From the NCBI RefSeq assembly GCF_007828955.1, contig NZ_VIVR01000001.1, positions 5,146,001 through 5,210,000 on the forward strand: 64,000 nt of DNA. The letters are read 5' to 3'. The position numbers and the translations under genes were made by a program. Numbering within the stretch: position 1 is the first letter of the stretch; the number at the start of each line of letters is the position of its first letter. The notes under the pieces were generated by a model that saw nothing but the letters and a program-made list of their open reading frames with translations, made no database searches and was not told the DNA's origin. The DNA comes from Kitasatospora atroaurantiaca. GTDB lineage: Bacteria; Actinomycetota; Actinomycetes; Streptomycetales; Streptomycetaceae. Positions 8,177 to 16,647 of this stretch are shown in pieces.

Positions 8177-10441
8177 GTGGAGGACGCGGTGGCTGTCGAG
8201 GGCTGGGAAGACGTTCCGGCTGAGGTCCGCAGGCGGCATGCCGAGCTGGCGGCGGAGATCGAGGAGCATCGCGCCCGGTACTACGAGCAGGACGCGCCGA
8301 TCGTCAGCGACGCCGAGTTCGACCGCCTGATGCGCGAGCTGGAGGGCATCGAGGCCGGGCATCCGGCCCTGGTCACCCCCGACTCGCCCACGCAGAAGGT
8401 CGGTGGTGCCGCCGCCGAGGGCTTCGCCAAGGTCGAGCACCGGGAGCGGCTGCTCAGCCTCGACAACGCCATGGACGACGAGGAGCTCTCCGCCTGGGCC
8501 GACCGCGTCGCCAGGGAGCTCGACGGCCTGGAGTACCACTACCTCTGCGAGCTCAAGGTGGACGGGCTGGCCGTCAACCTCACCTACGAGCACGGCCGCC
8601 TGGTCCAGGCCGCAACCCGCGGCACCGGCCGGATCGGCGAGGACATCACCACCAACATCCGCACCATCAAGGAGATCCCGCACCAGCTCAAGGGCGACAA
8701 CATCCCCGAGCTGGTCGAGATCCGCGGCGAGGTGTACCTGCCGGTGGAGGCCTTCGCCGAGCTCAACGCCTCCTTCGCCGCCGAGAACGAGCGCCGCAGG
8801 GCCGAGAACGAGGAGCGCGCCCAGGAGGGCAAGCGGCCCAAGGCGATGGTCAAGCTCTTCGCCAACCCGCGCAACGCCGCCGCAGGATCGTTGCGGCAGA
8901 AGGACCCGACGGTCACCGCCTCCCGCCCGCTGCACATGGTGGTCCACGGCATCGGCGCCCGGGTCGGCTTCGACATCGACTGCCAGTCGCACGCCTACCA
9001 GCTGCTGGAGGGCTGGGGCCTGCCCACGGCCAAGCACAACCGGGTCGTCGCCACGCTGGACGAGGTGCGGCAGTTCATCAAGCAGTACGGCGAGCAGCGG
9101 CACTCCGTCGAGCACGAGATCGACGGCGTGGTGGTCAAGGTGGACGAGATCGCCCTGCAGGGCCGGCTCGGTGCCACCTCCAAGTCCCCGCGCTGGGCGA
9201 TCGCCTGGAAGTACCCGCCGGAGGAGGTCACCGGCAAGCTGGCGAGCATCCAGGTCGGCATCGGCCGCACCGGCCGGGCCACGCCGTTCGCCGTGCTCGC
9301 GGAGCCGGTGAAGGTGGCCGGCTCGATGGTCCAGTACGCGACGCTGCACAACCAGCAGGTGGTCAAGGCCAAGGGCGTGCTGCTCGGCGACACCGTGGTG
9401 CTCCGCAAGGCGGGCGACGTCATCCCGGAGATCCTCGGGCCCGTCGAGGACCTGCGGGACGGCAGCGAGCGTGAGTTCGTGATGCCAAGGGAGTGCCACG
9501 AGTGCGGCACCGAGCTGCGTCCGATGTCCGAGGGGGACATCGACCTGCGCTGCCCCAACGCCCAGTACTGCCCGGCTCAGGTACGCGAGCGCATCGCCTA
9601 CCTCGGCGGCCGCGAGTCGCTGGACATCGAGGGCCTCGGGTACGTGGCCGCCACCGCGCTCACCCAGCCGCTGGAGCCCGCCGAGCCGCCCGTCAAGAAC
9701 GAGGGGGACATCTTCGGCCTGACCATGGAGCAGCTGCTCCCGATCAAGGTTCTGGTCCGCGATCAGAAGACGGGTATGCCCAAGCTGGACGACAAGACCG
9801 GCAAGGAGAAGGCCGTCACCTTCTTCGCCAATCTCAAGGGCGAGCCGAAGAAGACGGCCACGCTCCTGCTGGAGAACCTGGACAAGGCCCGGGACCGCCC
9901 GCTCTGGCGGTACATCAACGGCCTGTCGATCCGTCACGTCGGCCCGGTCGCCGCCCAGGCGCTGGCCAGGGAGTTCCGCGACCTCGACCGGATCTTCGCG
10001 GCCACCGAGGAGGAGCTGGCCGCCTCCGAGGGCGTCGGTCCGATCATCGCCCGCTCCATCAAGGAGTGGTACGAGGAGGAGTGGCACCGGGAGATCCTCC
10101 GCAAGTGGCGGGAGGCCGGGGTCCGCTTCGCCGAGGAGGGCGGCGAGGAGGAGGGCCCGCGGCCCCTGGAGGGCCTGACCGTGGTGGTCACCGGCACCCT
10201 CACCGGGCACACCCGGGACGGTGCCAAGGAGGCCCTGACCTCGCGCGGAGCCAAGGTGACCGGCTCGGTCTCCAAGAAGACCGACTTCGTCGTGGTCGGC
10301 GACAACCCCGGCTCCAAGTACGACAAGGCCGTCCAGCTCGGCCTCGCCGTCCTGGACGACGCCGGCTTCGCCGTCCTGCTCGACCAGGGCGCCGAGGCAG
10401 CGCGTACCCACCTCGGCCTCGACCAGGTGGCAGAGGCCTGA
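8177..10441 (+). CDS. ligA: NAD-dependent DNA ligase LigA
   Basis: The essential replicative ligase, sealing nicks with NAD+. Domain Ia and the adenylation domain carry the nucleophile K127 in the motif CELKVDG. An OB fold follows, then a four-cysteine zinc finger beginning CHECG near residue 439, the HhH region, and a C-terminal BRCT domain from about residue 661. At 754 residues it is longer than the usual ~670 because of a charged insert near residues 510-560 (VRDQKTGMPKLDDKTGKEK), which I believe is common in Streptomyces ligases. GTG at 8177 or GTG at 8189 could be the start. Confidence 0.96.
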   Translation: MEDAVAVEGWEDVPAEVRRRHAELAAEIEEHRARYYEQDAPIVSDAEFDRLMRELEGIEAGHPALVTPDSPTQKVGGAAAEGFAKVEHRERLLSLDNAMDDEELSAWADRVARELDGLEYHYLCELKVDGLAVNLTYEHGRLVQAATRGTGRIGEDITTNIRTIKEIPHQLKGDNIPELVEIRGEVYLPVEAFAELNASFAAENERRRAENEERAQEGKRPKAMVKLFANPRNAAAGSLRQKDPTVTASRPLHMVVHGIGARVGFDIDCQSHAYQLLEGWGLPTAKHNRVVATLDEVRQFIKQYGEQRHSVEHEIDGVVVKVDEIALQGRLGATSKSPRWAIAWKYPPEEVTGKLASIQVGIGRTGRATPFAVLAEPVKVAGSMVQYATLHNQQVVKAKGVLLGDTVVLRKAGDVIPEILGPVEDLRDGSEREFVMPRECHECGTELRPMSEGDIDLRCPNAQYCPAQVRERIAYLGGRESLDIEGLGYVAATALTQPLEPAEPPVKNEGDIFGLTMEQLLPIKVLVRDQKTGMPKLDDKTGKEKAVTFFANLKGEPKKTATLLLENLDKARDRPLWRYINGLSIRHVGPVAAQALAREFRDLDRIFAATEEELAASEGVGPIIARSIKEWYEEEWHREILRKWREAGVRFAEEGGEEEGPRPLEGLTVVVTGTLTGHTRDGAKEALTSRGAKVTGSVSKKTDFVVVGDNPGSKYDKAVQLGLAVLDDAGFAVLLDQGAEAARTHLGLDQVAEA

Positions 10442-10735
10442 CGCCGTTACCTTCCTGATGCCGCATCACCAGGATGCGCCGCAGGAAAGAGGGCATTCTG
10501 TCACTGTGCGGTATCCGTTTCCGGTGACGCGCTCAGGGATGTCCGAAAGTCCGCCCTCCCGGCCGACACCGGCATACCCTTGAGCTCAACAGAGTGTCAG
10601 CAGGGGTGAACGGCGCCGGTCTTGTGTCCCGGTTCCGTAGGGGACGCCCCGTCACTGGCGCCCACCGGCACCATCGCGGTGGGTGCCGCACCGAAAGGCG
10701 GCCTGACGGGGCGGGCCCGACGGAGGACAGGGCTT
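10442..10735. other. Intergenic region upstream of the GGDEF-EAL gene
   Basis: 294 bp without a supportable gene. It should hold the promoter of the c-di-GMP gene. I see no strong terminator for ligA. Confidence 0.4.
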
Positions 10736-12391
10736 ATGGATCGTACGACCGGCGGCGCGCCCACACGCCCGCCGCAGGGGGTGGCAGGTGCGGTGCTGCT
10801 GCTCGGCGTGCTGCTGGCCGGCGCGGCGCCGCTCATCCCGCTCGCCGTCCTGGTCTACCGGTACGAGCCCGAGCTGCTGCCGCTCTTCGCGGTGCCGCTG
10901 GCCGTCCTGGTGGCGGCCTGGCGGATCGCCAGGGACCGGGCGAGGGACCAGCTCACGGACCCGCTCACCGACCTGCCGAACCGTCATGCCCTGCTGCTGG
11001 CCGCCCAGGAGGCGATCGCCGAGCACGACGGCGAGGACGGCTACAACGTCGGGCTGATCCTGCTGGACCTCGACCGGTTCCGGTCACTCAACGACGCGCT
11101 CGGCCACACGGCCGGGGACAGACTGCTGGTGCACATCGCCCGGCGGCTTCACCGGGCGCTGCGCTCAGGCACCCACAACCCGGCCAGGGACGACCCGGAC
11201 GACGTCTTCTCCAGCCTGCCGCCGACGGTCCAGCACCGCGGCCGGCCGGTGGTCGCCCGGATGGGCGGCGACGAGTTCGCCGTCCTGCTGCCGGGCGTCG
11301 GCCGCCCGGACACCCTTGAGCGCGTCGCCAAGGCCCTGATCGCCGAACTCGCCGCGCCGATCCGCCTGGACGGGCTGCTGCTCGTCCTGGAGGCCAGCGC
11401 GGGCGTCTGCGTCTACCCGGCGCACGCCCAGGACGCCGAGGCGCTGCTGCGCCGCGCCGACGTCGCGATGGGCCACGCCCAGCGCCGCCGCAGCGGCGTC
11501 GAGCAGTACGACGAGACCCGCGACCTCGACACCCCGTACCGGATCGGCCTGCTCGGCGATCTGCGCCGGGCGCTGGAGACCAGCGAGGTGCAGCTGCACT
11601 ACCAGCCGAAGGTCGCCTTCGACGGCCGGGTGGTCGGCCTGGAGGCGCTGCTGCGCTGGGAGCGCCCCGGGCAGGGCCGCGTCTCGCCGGACGAGTTCAT
11701 CGGACTGGCCGAGTCCAGCGGCCTGATGCCCCGGCTGACCGACTACGTCCTGGAGGCGGCCGTCGGGCAGCTGGCGGCCTGGCGTCAGCAGGGCCTGCAG
11801 GTCCAGGTCGCCGTCAACGTCTCGCCGCGCGACGTGCTCAACCCGGGCTTCGCCGGCCGGGTCGCCGGCCACCTCACCCGGCACCGGGTGCCCGCCCACG
11901 CCCTGCAGCTGGAGATCACCGAGCGGCTGCTGCTGGACGACTCGCGCCTCGCCGCCGACACGCTGGCCGAACTGCGGCGCTACGGCGTCGGCATGTCGCT
12001 CGACGACTTCGGGACCGGGCACTCCTCGCTGGTACGGCTGCGCAGCCTGCCGGTCGGTGAACTGAAGATCGACCGCTCCTTCGTCTCGCGGATGGTCGCG
12101 GACGACCACGACGCCGCGGTGGTCCGCTGCTCGGTGGAGCTGGCGCACTCGCTCGGCCTGACCGTGGTGGCCGAGGGCGTCGAGGACGACGAGACGTGGG
12201 AGCGGCTCCACAGCATGGGCGTGGACGCCGTCCAGGGCTGGCTGGTCTCGGCAGCGCTGCCCGCGGACCAGGCGACCGCCTGGCTGATGGTGCACCGGAC
12301 GGGCGCCCCGACGGTGGAGTGGTTAACCCCGCGCCCCGCCCTCCCCCCGGCCGTCCAGGCGGAGCTGCCGGCACCCACTACTCCCCAGTAA
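10736..12391 (+). CDS. rmdB: Membrane GGDEF-EAL c-di-GMP protein, RmdB-like
   Basis: A 551-residue protein with two N-terminal membrane segments (about 18-65), a GGDEF domain with an intact MGGDEF signature (176-181), and an EAL domain with intact EALLRW (about 302), DDFGTG (about 422), KIDRSF and AEGVED motifs. Both diguanylate cyclase and phosphodiesterase activities are possible. In Streptomyces coelicolor the protein between ligA and gatC is the phosphodiesterase RmdB, involved in morphology and development; the name here rests on that shared position and architecture. ATG at 10736; closed by an inverted repeat. Confidence 0.85.
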   Translation: MDRTTGGAPTRPPQGVAGAVLLLGVLLAGAAPLIPLAVLVYRYEPELLPLFAVPLAVLVAAWRIARDRARDQLTDPLTDLPNRHALLLAAQEAIAEHDGEDGYNVGLILLDLDRFRSLNDALGHTAGDRLLVHIARRLHRALRSGTHNPARDDPDDVFSSLPPTVQHRGRPVVARMGGDEFAVLLPGVGRPDTLERVAKALIAELAAPIRLDGLLLVLEASAGVCVYPAHAQDAEALLRRADVAMGHAQRRRSGVEQYDETRDLDTPYRIGLLGDLRRALETSEVQLHYQPKVAFDGRVVGLEALLRWERPGQGRVSPDEFIGLAESSGLMPRLTDYVLEAAVGQLAAWRQQGLQVQVAVNVSPRDVLNPGFAGRVAGHLTRHRVPAHALQLEITERLLLDDSRLAADTLAELRRYGVGMSLDDFGTGHSSLVRLRSLPVGELKIDRSFVSRMVADDHDAAVVRCSVELAHSLGLTVVAEGVEDDETWERLHSMGVDAVQGWLVSAALPADQATAWLMVHRTGAPTVEWLTPRPALPPAVQAELPAPTTPQ

Positions 12392-12401
12392 CCTGCACCA
12401 T

Positions 12402-12475
12402 CCAGGGGCGCGAGGAACTGCGCTGCCGACCCTCTACGGAGGTGCACGGTTGGCAGCGCAGTTCCTCGCGCCCCT
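12402..12475. repeat. Inverted repeat family A, copy 3 (after rmdB)
   Basis: Arms CAGGGGCGCGAGGAACTGCG and complement, 11 nt past the stop. The central 20 bp CCCTCTACGGAGGTGCACGG is the exact reverse complement of the core in copy 7 (63077-63096). Confidence 0.75.
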
Positions 12476-12601
12476 GTGCCGGGTGCCCGGCTGCCGCAAA
12501 TGCTGGCGGAGCCCTGGTGCCGGGCCCCATAGGATGGGGGCCATAGACCATGAGGACGGGTATGCCCGACTTCACCAGAACTCACCCTTGAGGATCGCTG
12601 C

Positions 12602-12898
12602 ATGCCTGGCATCACGCGCGAGGAGGTCGCCCACCTCGCTCGGCTGTCGCGTCTTGAGTTGCAGGCCGAAGAGCTCGACCACTTCGCCGAGCAGCTCGAC
12701 GTGATCATCGGCGCGGTCGCCCGCGTTTCCGAGGTCGCCGGACAGGACGTCCCGCCGACCTCCCACCCGTTGCCGCTGACCAACGTCATGCGCGCGGACG
12801 AGGTGCGGCCGTCGCTCACTCCCGAGCAGGCGCTCTCCGGCGCCCCCGCCGCCGAGGAGCAGCGTTTCCGCGTGCCGCAGATCCTGGGGGAGGACTAA
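12602..12898 (+). CDS. gatC: Asp-tRNA(Asn)/Glu-tRNA(Gln) amidotransferase subunit C
   Basis: The 98-residue small stabilising subunit of the GatCAB transamidase, which turns Glu-tRNA(Gln) into Gln-tRNA(Gln). It begins MPGITREEVAHLARLSRLEL, the typical GatC N-terminus, and ends with a segment that would wrap the GatA/GatB interface (SLTPEQALSGAP). It is the first gene of gatC-gatA-small protein-gatB; gatA follows after 5 nt. Glutaminyl-tRNA synthetase is normally missing in Actinobacteria, so this complex should be essential. Confidence 0.95.
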   Translation: MPGITREEVAHLARLSRLELQAEELDHFAEQLDVIIGAVARVSEVAGQDVPPTSHPLPLTNVMRADEVRPSLTPEQALSGAPAAEEQRFRVPQILGED

Positions 12899-12903
12899 CA
12901 CCC

Positions 12904-14397
12904 ATGGCCGACCTCATTCACTTCACCGCCGCCGACACGGCCGCCGCGATCGCCAAGGGCGACGTCAGCGCCGTCGAGGTGGCCCAGGCGCACCTGGACC
13001 GCATCGAGGCCGTCGACAAGAAGGTCAACGCCTTCCTGCACGTCGACACCGAGGGCGCGCTGAGCGCCGCCCGCGCCGTGGACGAGAAGCGCGCCAAGGG
13101 CGAGGAGCTCGGCCCGCTGGCCGGCGTCCCGCTCGCGCTCAAGGACGTCTTCACCACCAAGGGCGTGCCGACCACCTGCGGCTCCAAGATCCTCGAGGGC
13201 TGGATCCCGCCGTACGACGCCACGCTGACCAGCCGTCTGAAGGACGCCGGCGTGGTCATCCTCGGCAAGACCAACATGGACGAGTTCGCCATGGGGTCCT
13301 CCACCGAGAACAGCGCCTACGGCCCGACCGGCAACCCCTGGGACCTCACGAAGATCCCCGGCGGCTCCGGCGGCGGCTCGGCCGCTGCCCTGGCCGCGTA
13401 CGAGGCCCCGCTGGCCATCGGCACCGACACCGGCGGTTCGATCCGCCAGCCCGGTGCCGTCACCGGCACGGTCGGCGTGAAGCCGACCTACGGCTCGGTC
13501 TCGCGCTACGGGCTCGTCGCCTTCTCCTCCTCCCTGGACCAGGGCGGCCCCTGTGCCCGCACCGTCCTCGACGCGGCGCTGCTGCACGAGGCGATCGCCG
13601 GGTACGACCCGCTGGACTCCACCTCGATCGACGCGCCCGTCCCGGCCGTGGTCGAGGCCGCCAAGCGGCGCGATGTGCGCGGCATGCGGATCGGCGTGGT
13701 CAAGGAGTTCGCGGGCGAGGGCTACCAGGCCGGCGTGATGCAGCGCTTCAACGAGAGCGTCGAGCTGCTGCGCGAGCTGGGCGCGGAGGTCGTCGAGGTC
13801 TCCTGCCCGTCCTTCACCCTGGCGCTCCCGGCCTACTACCTGATCGCGCCGAGCGAGGCCTCCTCCAACCTGGCCCGCTTCGACGCCATGCGGTACGGCC
13901 TGCGGGTCGGCGACGACGGCAGCCGCTCGGCCGAGGACGTCACCGCGCTCACCCGTGAGGCCGGTTTCGGCCCCGAGGTGAAGCGCCGCATCATCCTGGG
14001 CACGTACGCGCTCTCCTCGGGCTACTACGACGCCTACTACGGTTCGGCCCAGAAGGTCCGCACGCTCATCTCGCGCGACTTCGACGCCGCCTTCGCCGGT
14101 GTGGACGTGCTGGTCTCGCCGACCACGCCGACCACCGCTTTCCCGATCGGCGAGCGCGCCGACGACCCGATGGCGATGTACCTGGCGGACCTGTGCACGA
14201 TTCCGTCGAACCTCGCGGGCAATGCGGCCATGTCGCTGCCCTGCGGGCTCGCCCCGGAGGACAATCTCCCGGTCGGCCTGCAGATCATCGCTCCCGCGAT
14301 GGCGGACGACCGCCTGTACCGCGTGGGCGGCGCCGTCGAGGCCGCACTCAACGACAAGTGGGGGCACCCCCTGCTCGAGGAGGCACCGGCACTGTGA
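12904..14397 (+). CDS. gatA: Asp-tRNA(Asn)/Glu-tRNA(Gln) amidotransferase subunit A
   Basis: The 497-residue amidase subunit that releases ammonia from glutamine for tRNA amidation. The Ser-cisSer-Lys triad is visible: K80 (ALKDVFTTKG), a Ser in the GGSGGGSAAAL loop near 155, and the nucleophile Ser near 179 in GTDTGGSIRQPG. Length is normal. It overlaps the following small gene by 4 nt (GTGA), implying coupled translation. Confidence 0.97.
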   Translation: MADLIHFTAADTAAAIAKGDVSAVEVAQAHLDRIEAVDKKVNAFLHVDTEGALSAARAVDEKRAKGEELGPLAGVPLALKDVFTTKGVPTTCGSKILEGWIPPYDATLTSRLKDAGVVILGKTNMDEFAMGSSTENSAYGPTGNPWDLTKIPGGSGGGSAAALAAYEAPLAIGTDTGGSIRQPGAVTGTVGVKPTYGSVSRYGLVAFSSSLDQGGPCARTVLDAALLHEAIAGYDPLDSTSIDAPVPAVVEAAKRRDVRGMRIGVVKEFAGEGYQAGVMQRFNESVELLRELGAEVVEVSCPSFTLALPAYYLIAPSEASSNLARFDAMRYGLRVGDDGSRSAEDVTALTREAGFGPEVKRRIILGTYALSSGYYDAYYGSAQKVRTLISRDFDAAFAGVDVLVSPTTPTTAFPIGERADDPMAMYLADLCTIPSNLAGNAAMSLPCGLAPEDNLPVGLQIIAPAMADDRLYRVGGAVEAALNDKWGHPLLEEAPAL

Positions 14398-14633
14398 GCA
14401 AGATCGAGAAGGCCAAGGGTTTCAAGCACTCCAAGGCCGGCCTGTGGCTGTCCATCGGCACCAGCGCCTTCGGCGCGGTCACGATCGTCAAGGACGTCAA
14501 GAAGGCCCGCGGCGAGCAGGACACCCTGAAGCTGGTCAACGCCCTGGTCGGCGCCCTGGCACTGGTCACCGGCACCGCGCTGCTGGTCCGCGAGCTCAAG
14601 CAGCTCGGCGACGACGACGTTCTGCTGGGCTGA
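14394..14633 (+). CDS. Small membrane protein inside the gat operon
   Basis: A 79-residue protein starting at GTG 14394, which overlaps the gatA stop by 4 nt. It has a basic N-terminus (SKIEKAKGFKHSK), a hydrophobic stretch (LWLSIGTSAFGAVTIV) and a second one (VNALVGALALVTGTALLV), so it is probably a two-helix inner membrane protein. It lies between gatA and gatB, 40 nt before gatB, in the same operon; I recall the same arrangement in Streptomyces. Function unknown. No motif links it to tRNA amidation. Confidence 0.75.
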   Translation: MSKIEKAKGFKHSKAGLWLSIGTSAFGAVTIVKDVKKARGEQDTLKLVNALVGALALVTGTALLVRELKQLGDDDVLLG

Positions 14634-14673
14634 CGGGCCCGTACCTCCAAGTCTTTTTAGTGAAGGGGACGCT

Positions 14674-16182
14674 GTGAGCGTCATCAGTCTGGTCTCGTAC
14701 GAGGATGCTCTTGCCTCGTACGACCCGGTGATGGGCCTTGAGGTCCACGTCGAGCTGGGTACCAAGACCAAGATGTTCTGCGGGTGTTCGACCGAGCTGG
14801 GCGCCGAGCCCAACTCCCAGACCTGCCCGACCTGCCTGGGTCTGCCCGGCTCGCTGCCGGTGGTCAACGGGATCGCCGTGGAGTCGGCGATCAAGATCGG
14901 CCTCGCGCTGAACTGCGAGATCGCCGAGTGGTGCCGGTTCGCCCGGAAGAACTACTTCTACCCGGACATGCCGAAGAACTTCCAGACCTCGCAGTACGAC
15001 GAGCCGATCGCCTTCAACGGCTACCTCGACGTGCAGCTGGAGGACGGCTCGACCTTCCGCGTGGAGATCGAGCGCGCCCACATGGAGGAGGACACCGGCA
15101 AGTCCAGCCACGTCGGCGGTGCGACCGGCCGTATCCACGGCGCCACGCACTCGCTGCTGGACTACAACCGCGCGGGCATCCCGCTGATCGAGATCGTCAC
15201 CAAGCCGATCGAGGGCGCCGGCGAGCGGGCCCCCGAGGTGGCGAAGGCGTACGTCGCCGAGCTGCGCGAGCTGATCAAGTCGCTGGGCGTGTCCGAGGCC
15301 CGGATGGACAAGGGCCAGATGCGCTGCGACGTGAACCTGTCGCTGCGCCCGAACGGCACCGAGAAGTTCGGTACCCGCTCGGAGACCAAGAACGTCAACT
15401 CGCTGCGCTCCGTCGAGCGTGCGTGCCGCTTCGAGATCCAGCGGCACGCCACCGTGCTCACGGACGGCGGGACGATCGTCCAGGAGACCCGGCACTTCCA
15501 CGAGGACGACGGCAGCACCACCTCGGGCCGGATCAAGGACAACGCCGAGGACTACCGCTACTTCCCCGAGCCGGACCTCGTCCCGATCGCGCCCTCGCGC
15601 GAGTGGGTCGAGGAGCTCCGGGCCGCGCTGCCCGAGCTGCCGCGGGTCCGCCGGGCCCGGCTGCAGGCCGAGTGGGGCCTGTCCGACCTGGACATGCAGT
15701 CGGTGCTGAACGCCGGTGCGGTCGAGCCGATCCTGGAGACCATCGCGGCCGGCGCCCCCGCCGACCAGGCCCGTAAGTGGTGGATGGGCGAGCTGGCGCG
15801 CCGCGCCAACGAGACCGGCACCGACCTGGCCGAGCAGCCGATCACCCCGGCGCAGGTCGCCCGGGTCACCGCACTGGTCGCCGAGGGCAAGCTCAACGAC
15901 AAGCTGGCCCGCCAGGTCATCGAGGCCGTGCTGGCCGGCGAGGGCGAGCCGGACGAGGTCGTCGCCAAGCGCGGCCTGGCCGTCGTCTCGGACGACTCCG
16001 CGCTCGGCGCGGCCGTCGACCAGGCCATCGCCGAGAACGCCGCCATCGCCGACAAGATCCGCGACGGCAAGGTGGCCGCTGTCGGCGCCCTGGTCGGCGC
16101 GGTCATGAAGGCCACCCGCGGCCAGGCCGACGCCGCCCGCGTCAAGGATCTGATCCTGGAGAAGCTCGGCGTCCAGGCCTAA
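14674..16182 (+). CDS. gatB: Asp-tRNA(Asn)/Glu-tRNA(Gln) amidotransferase subunit B
   Basis: The 502-residue subunit that binds and phosphorylates the mischarged tRNA before amidation. N-terminal GatB catalytic domain (YDPVMGLEVHVELGTKTKMF) with the zinc-site cysteines in FCGCSTELG and TCPTCLGLPG, then the helical and YqeY-like tail domains that grip the tRNA elbow. GTG start at 14674 preceded by GAAGGGGA. It ends the operon and is followed by a hairpin terminator. Confidence 0.97.
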   Translation: MSVISLVSYEDALASYDPVMGLEVHVELGTKTKMFCGCSTELGAEPNSQTCPTCLGLPGSLPVVNGIAVESAIKIGLALNCEIAEWCRFARKNYFYPDMPKNFQTSQYDEPIAFNGYLDVQLEDGSTFRVEIERAHMEEDTGKSSHVGGATGRIHGATHSLLDYNRAGIPLIEIVTKPIEGAGERAPEVAKAYVAELRELIKSLGVSEARMDKGQMRCDVNLSLRPNGTEKFGTRSETKNVNSLRSVERACRFEIQRHATVLTDGGTIVQETRHFHEDDGSTTSGRIKDNAEDYRYFPEPDLVPIAPSREWVEELRAALPELPRVRRARLQAEWGLSDLDMQSVLNAGAVEPILETIAAGAPADQARKWWMGELARRANETGTDLAEQPITPAQVARVTALVAEGKLNDKLARQVIEAVLAGEGEPDEVVAKRGLAVVSDDSALGAAVDQAIAENAAIADKIRDGKVAAVGALVGAVMKATRGQADAARVKDLILEKLGVQA

Positions 16183-16201
16183 GGCTCCTTAGTACCGCCA
16201 C

Positions 16202-16235
16202 CCGGTGCCCGTCCCTCCTCAGGGGCGGGCACCGG
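16202..16235 (+). terminator. Hairpin after gatB
   Basis: Arms CCGGTGCCCGTCCC and GGGGCGGGCACCGG (one G-U pair) with loop TCCTCA, 20 nt past the gatB stop, followed by GTGTTTCT. Probable operon terminator. Confidence 0.7.
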
Positions 16236-16339
16236 TGTTTCTAAGGCCCTGACGCCCCCGAAGATGCGGCATGCTGCCGATGTGGTGCACCCCCCTGGGA
16301 GAGGAGTCTCTACGTATCGGGACTACGAGGGGACCACAG

Positions 16340-16516
16340 ATGATCGAGTACGAGCTCATCCAGCAGCGCAATGCCGAACTCCAGCGGGCGGCCCTGAACG
16401 ACCGCCTGGTCCGCGAGGCTCGCCGGGGCGCCGACAGCCGGCCCGGCCTGCTCCGGCGGCTTGCCAAGGGAGTGCGCCTCAACACCGCGCGCCCGGCGCG
16501 TCTGAGCGAATGCTGA
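16340..16516 (+). CDS. Small basic protein, unknown function
   Basis: A 58-residue protein beginning MIEYELIQQRNAELQRAALN, with GAGGGGACC upstream of the ATG. The N-terminal half looks like one amphipathic helix; the rest is arginine-rich (RLVREARRGA, LLRRLAKGVRL). It precedes the large LAL regulator by 131 nt on the same strand. I do not recognise a family. It resembles the short helical proteins found beside regulators in Streptomyces, but any regulatory role is a guess. Confidence 0.6.
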   Translation: MIEYELIQQRNAELQRAALNDRLVREARRGADSRPGLLRRLAKGVRLNTARPARLSEC

Positions 16517-16647
16517 CAGAGCGGCACATCCCGGGTGCGAAGCCGGGAACGGAAGGGGAGGACGCCGACGGCGCCTCCCCTTCCGGGCGTCCGAACCCCG
16601 AGATAACCCTTCCTCTGCTGTCCGGGAGCTATGGCATGCTCGCCGGT

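Noticed and set aside
8126..10411. A 761-codon open frame on the minus strand opposite ligA
   Set aside because: It mirrors ligA codon by codon, its protein is low-complexity (Gly/Leu/Val/Asp-rich), and it has no family motif. It is a GC-rich shadow.
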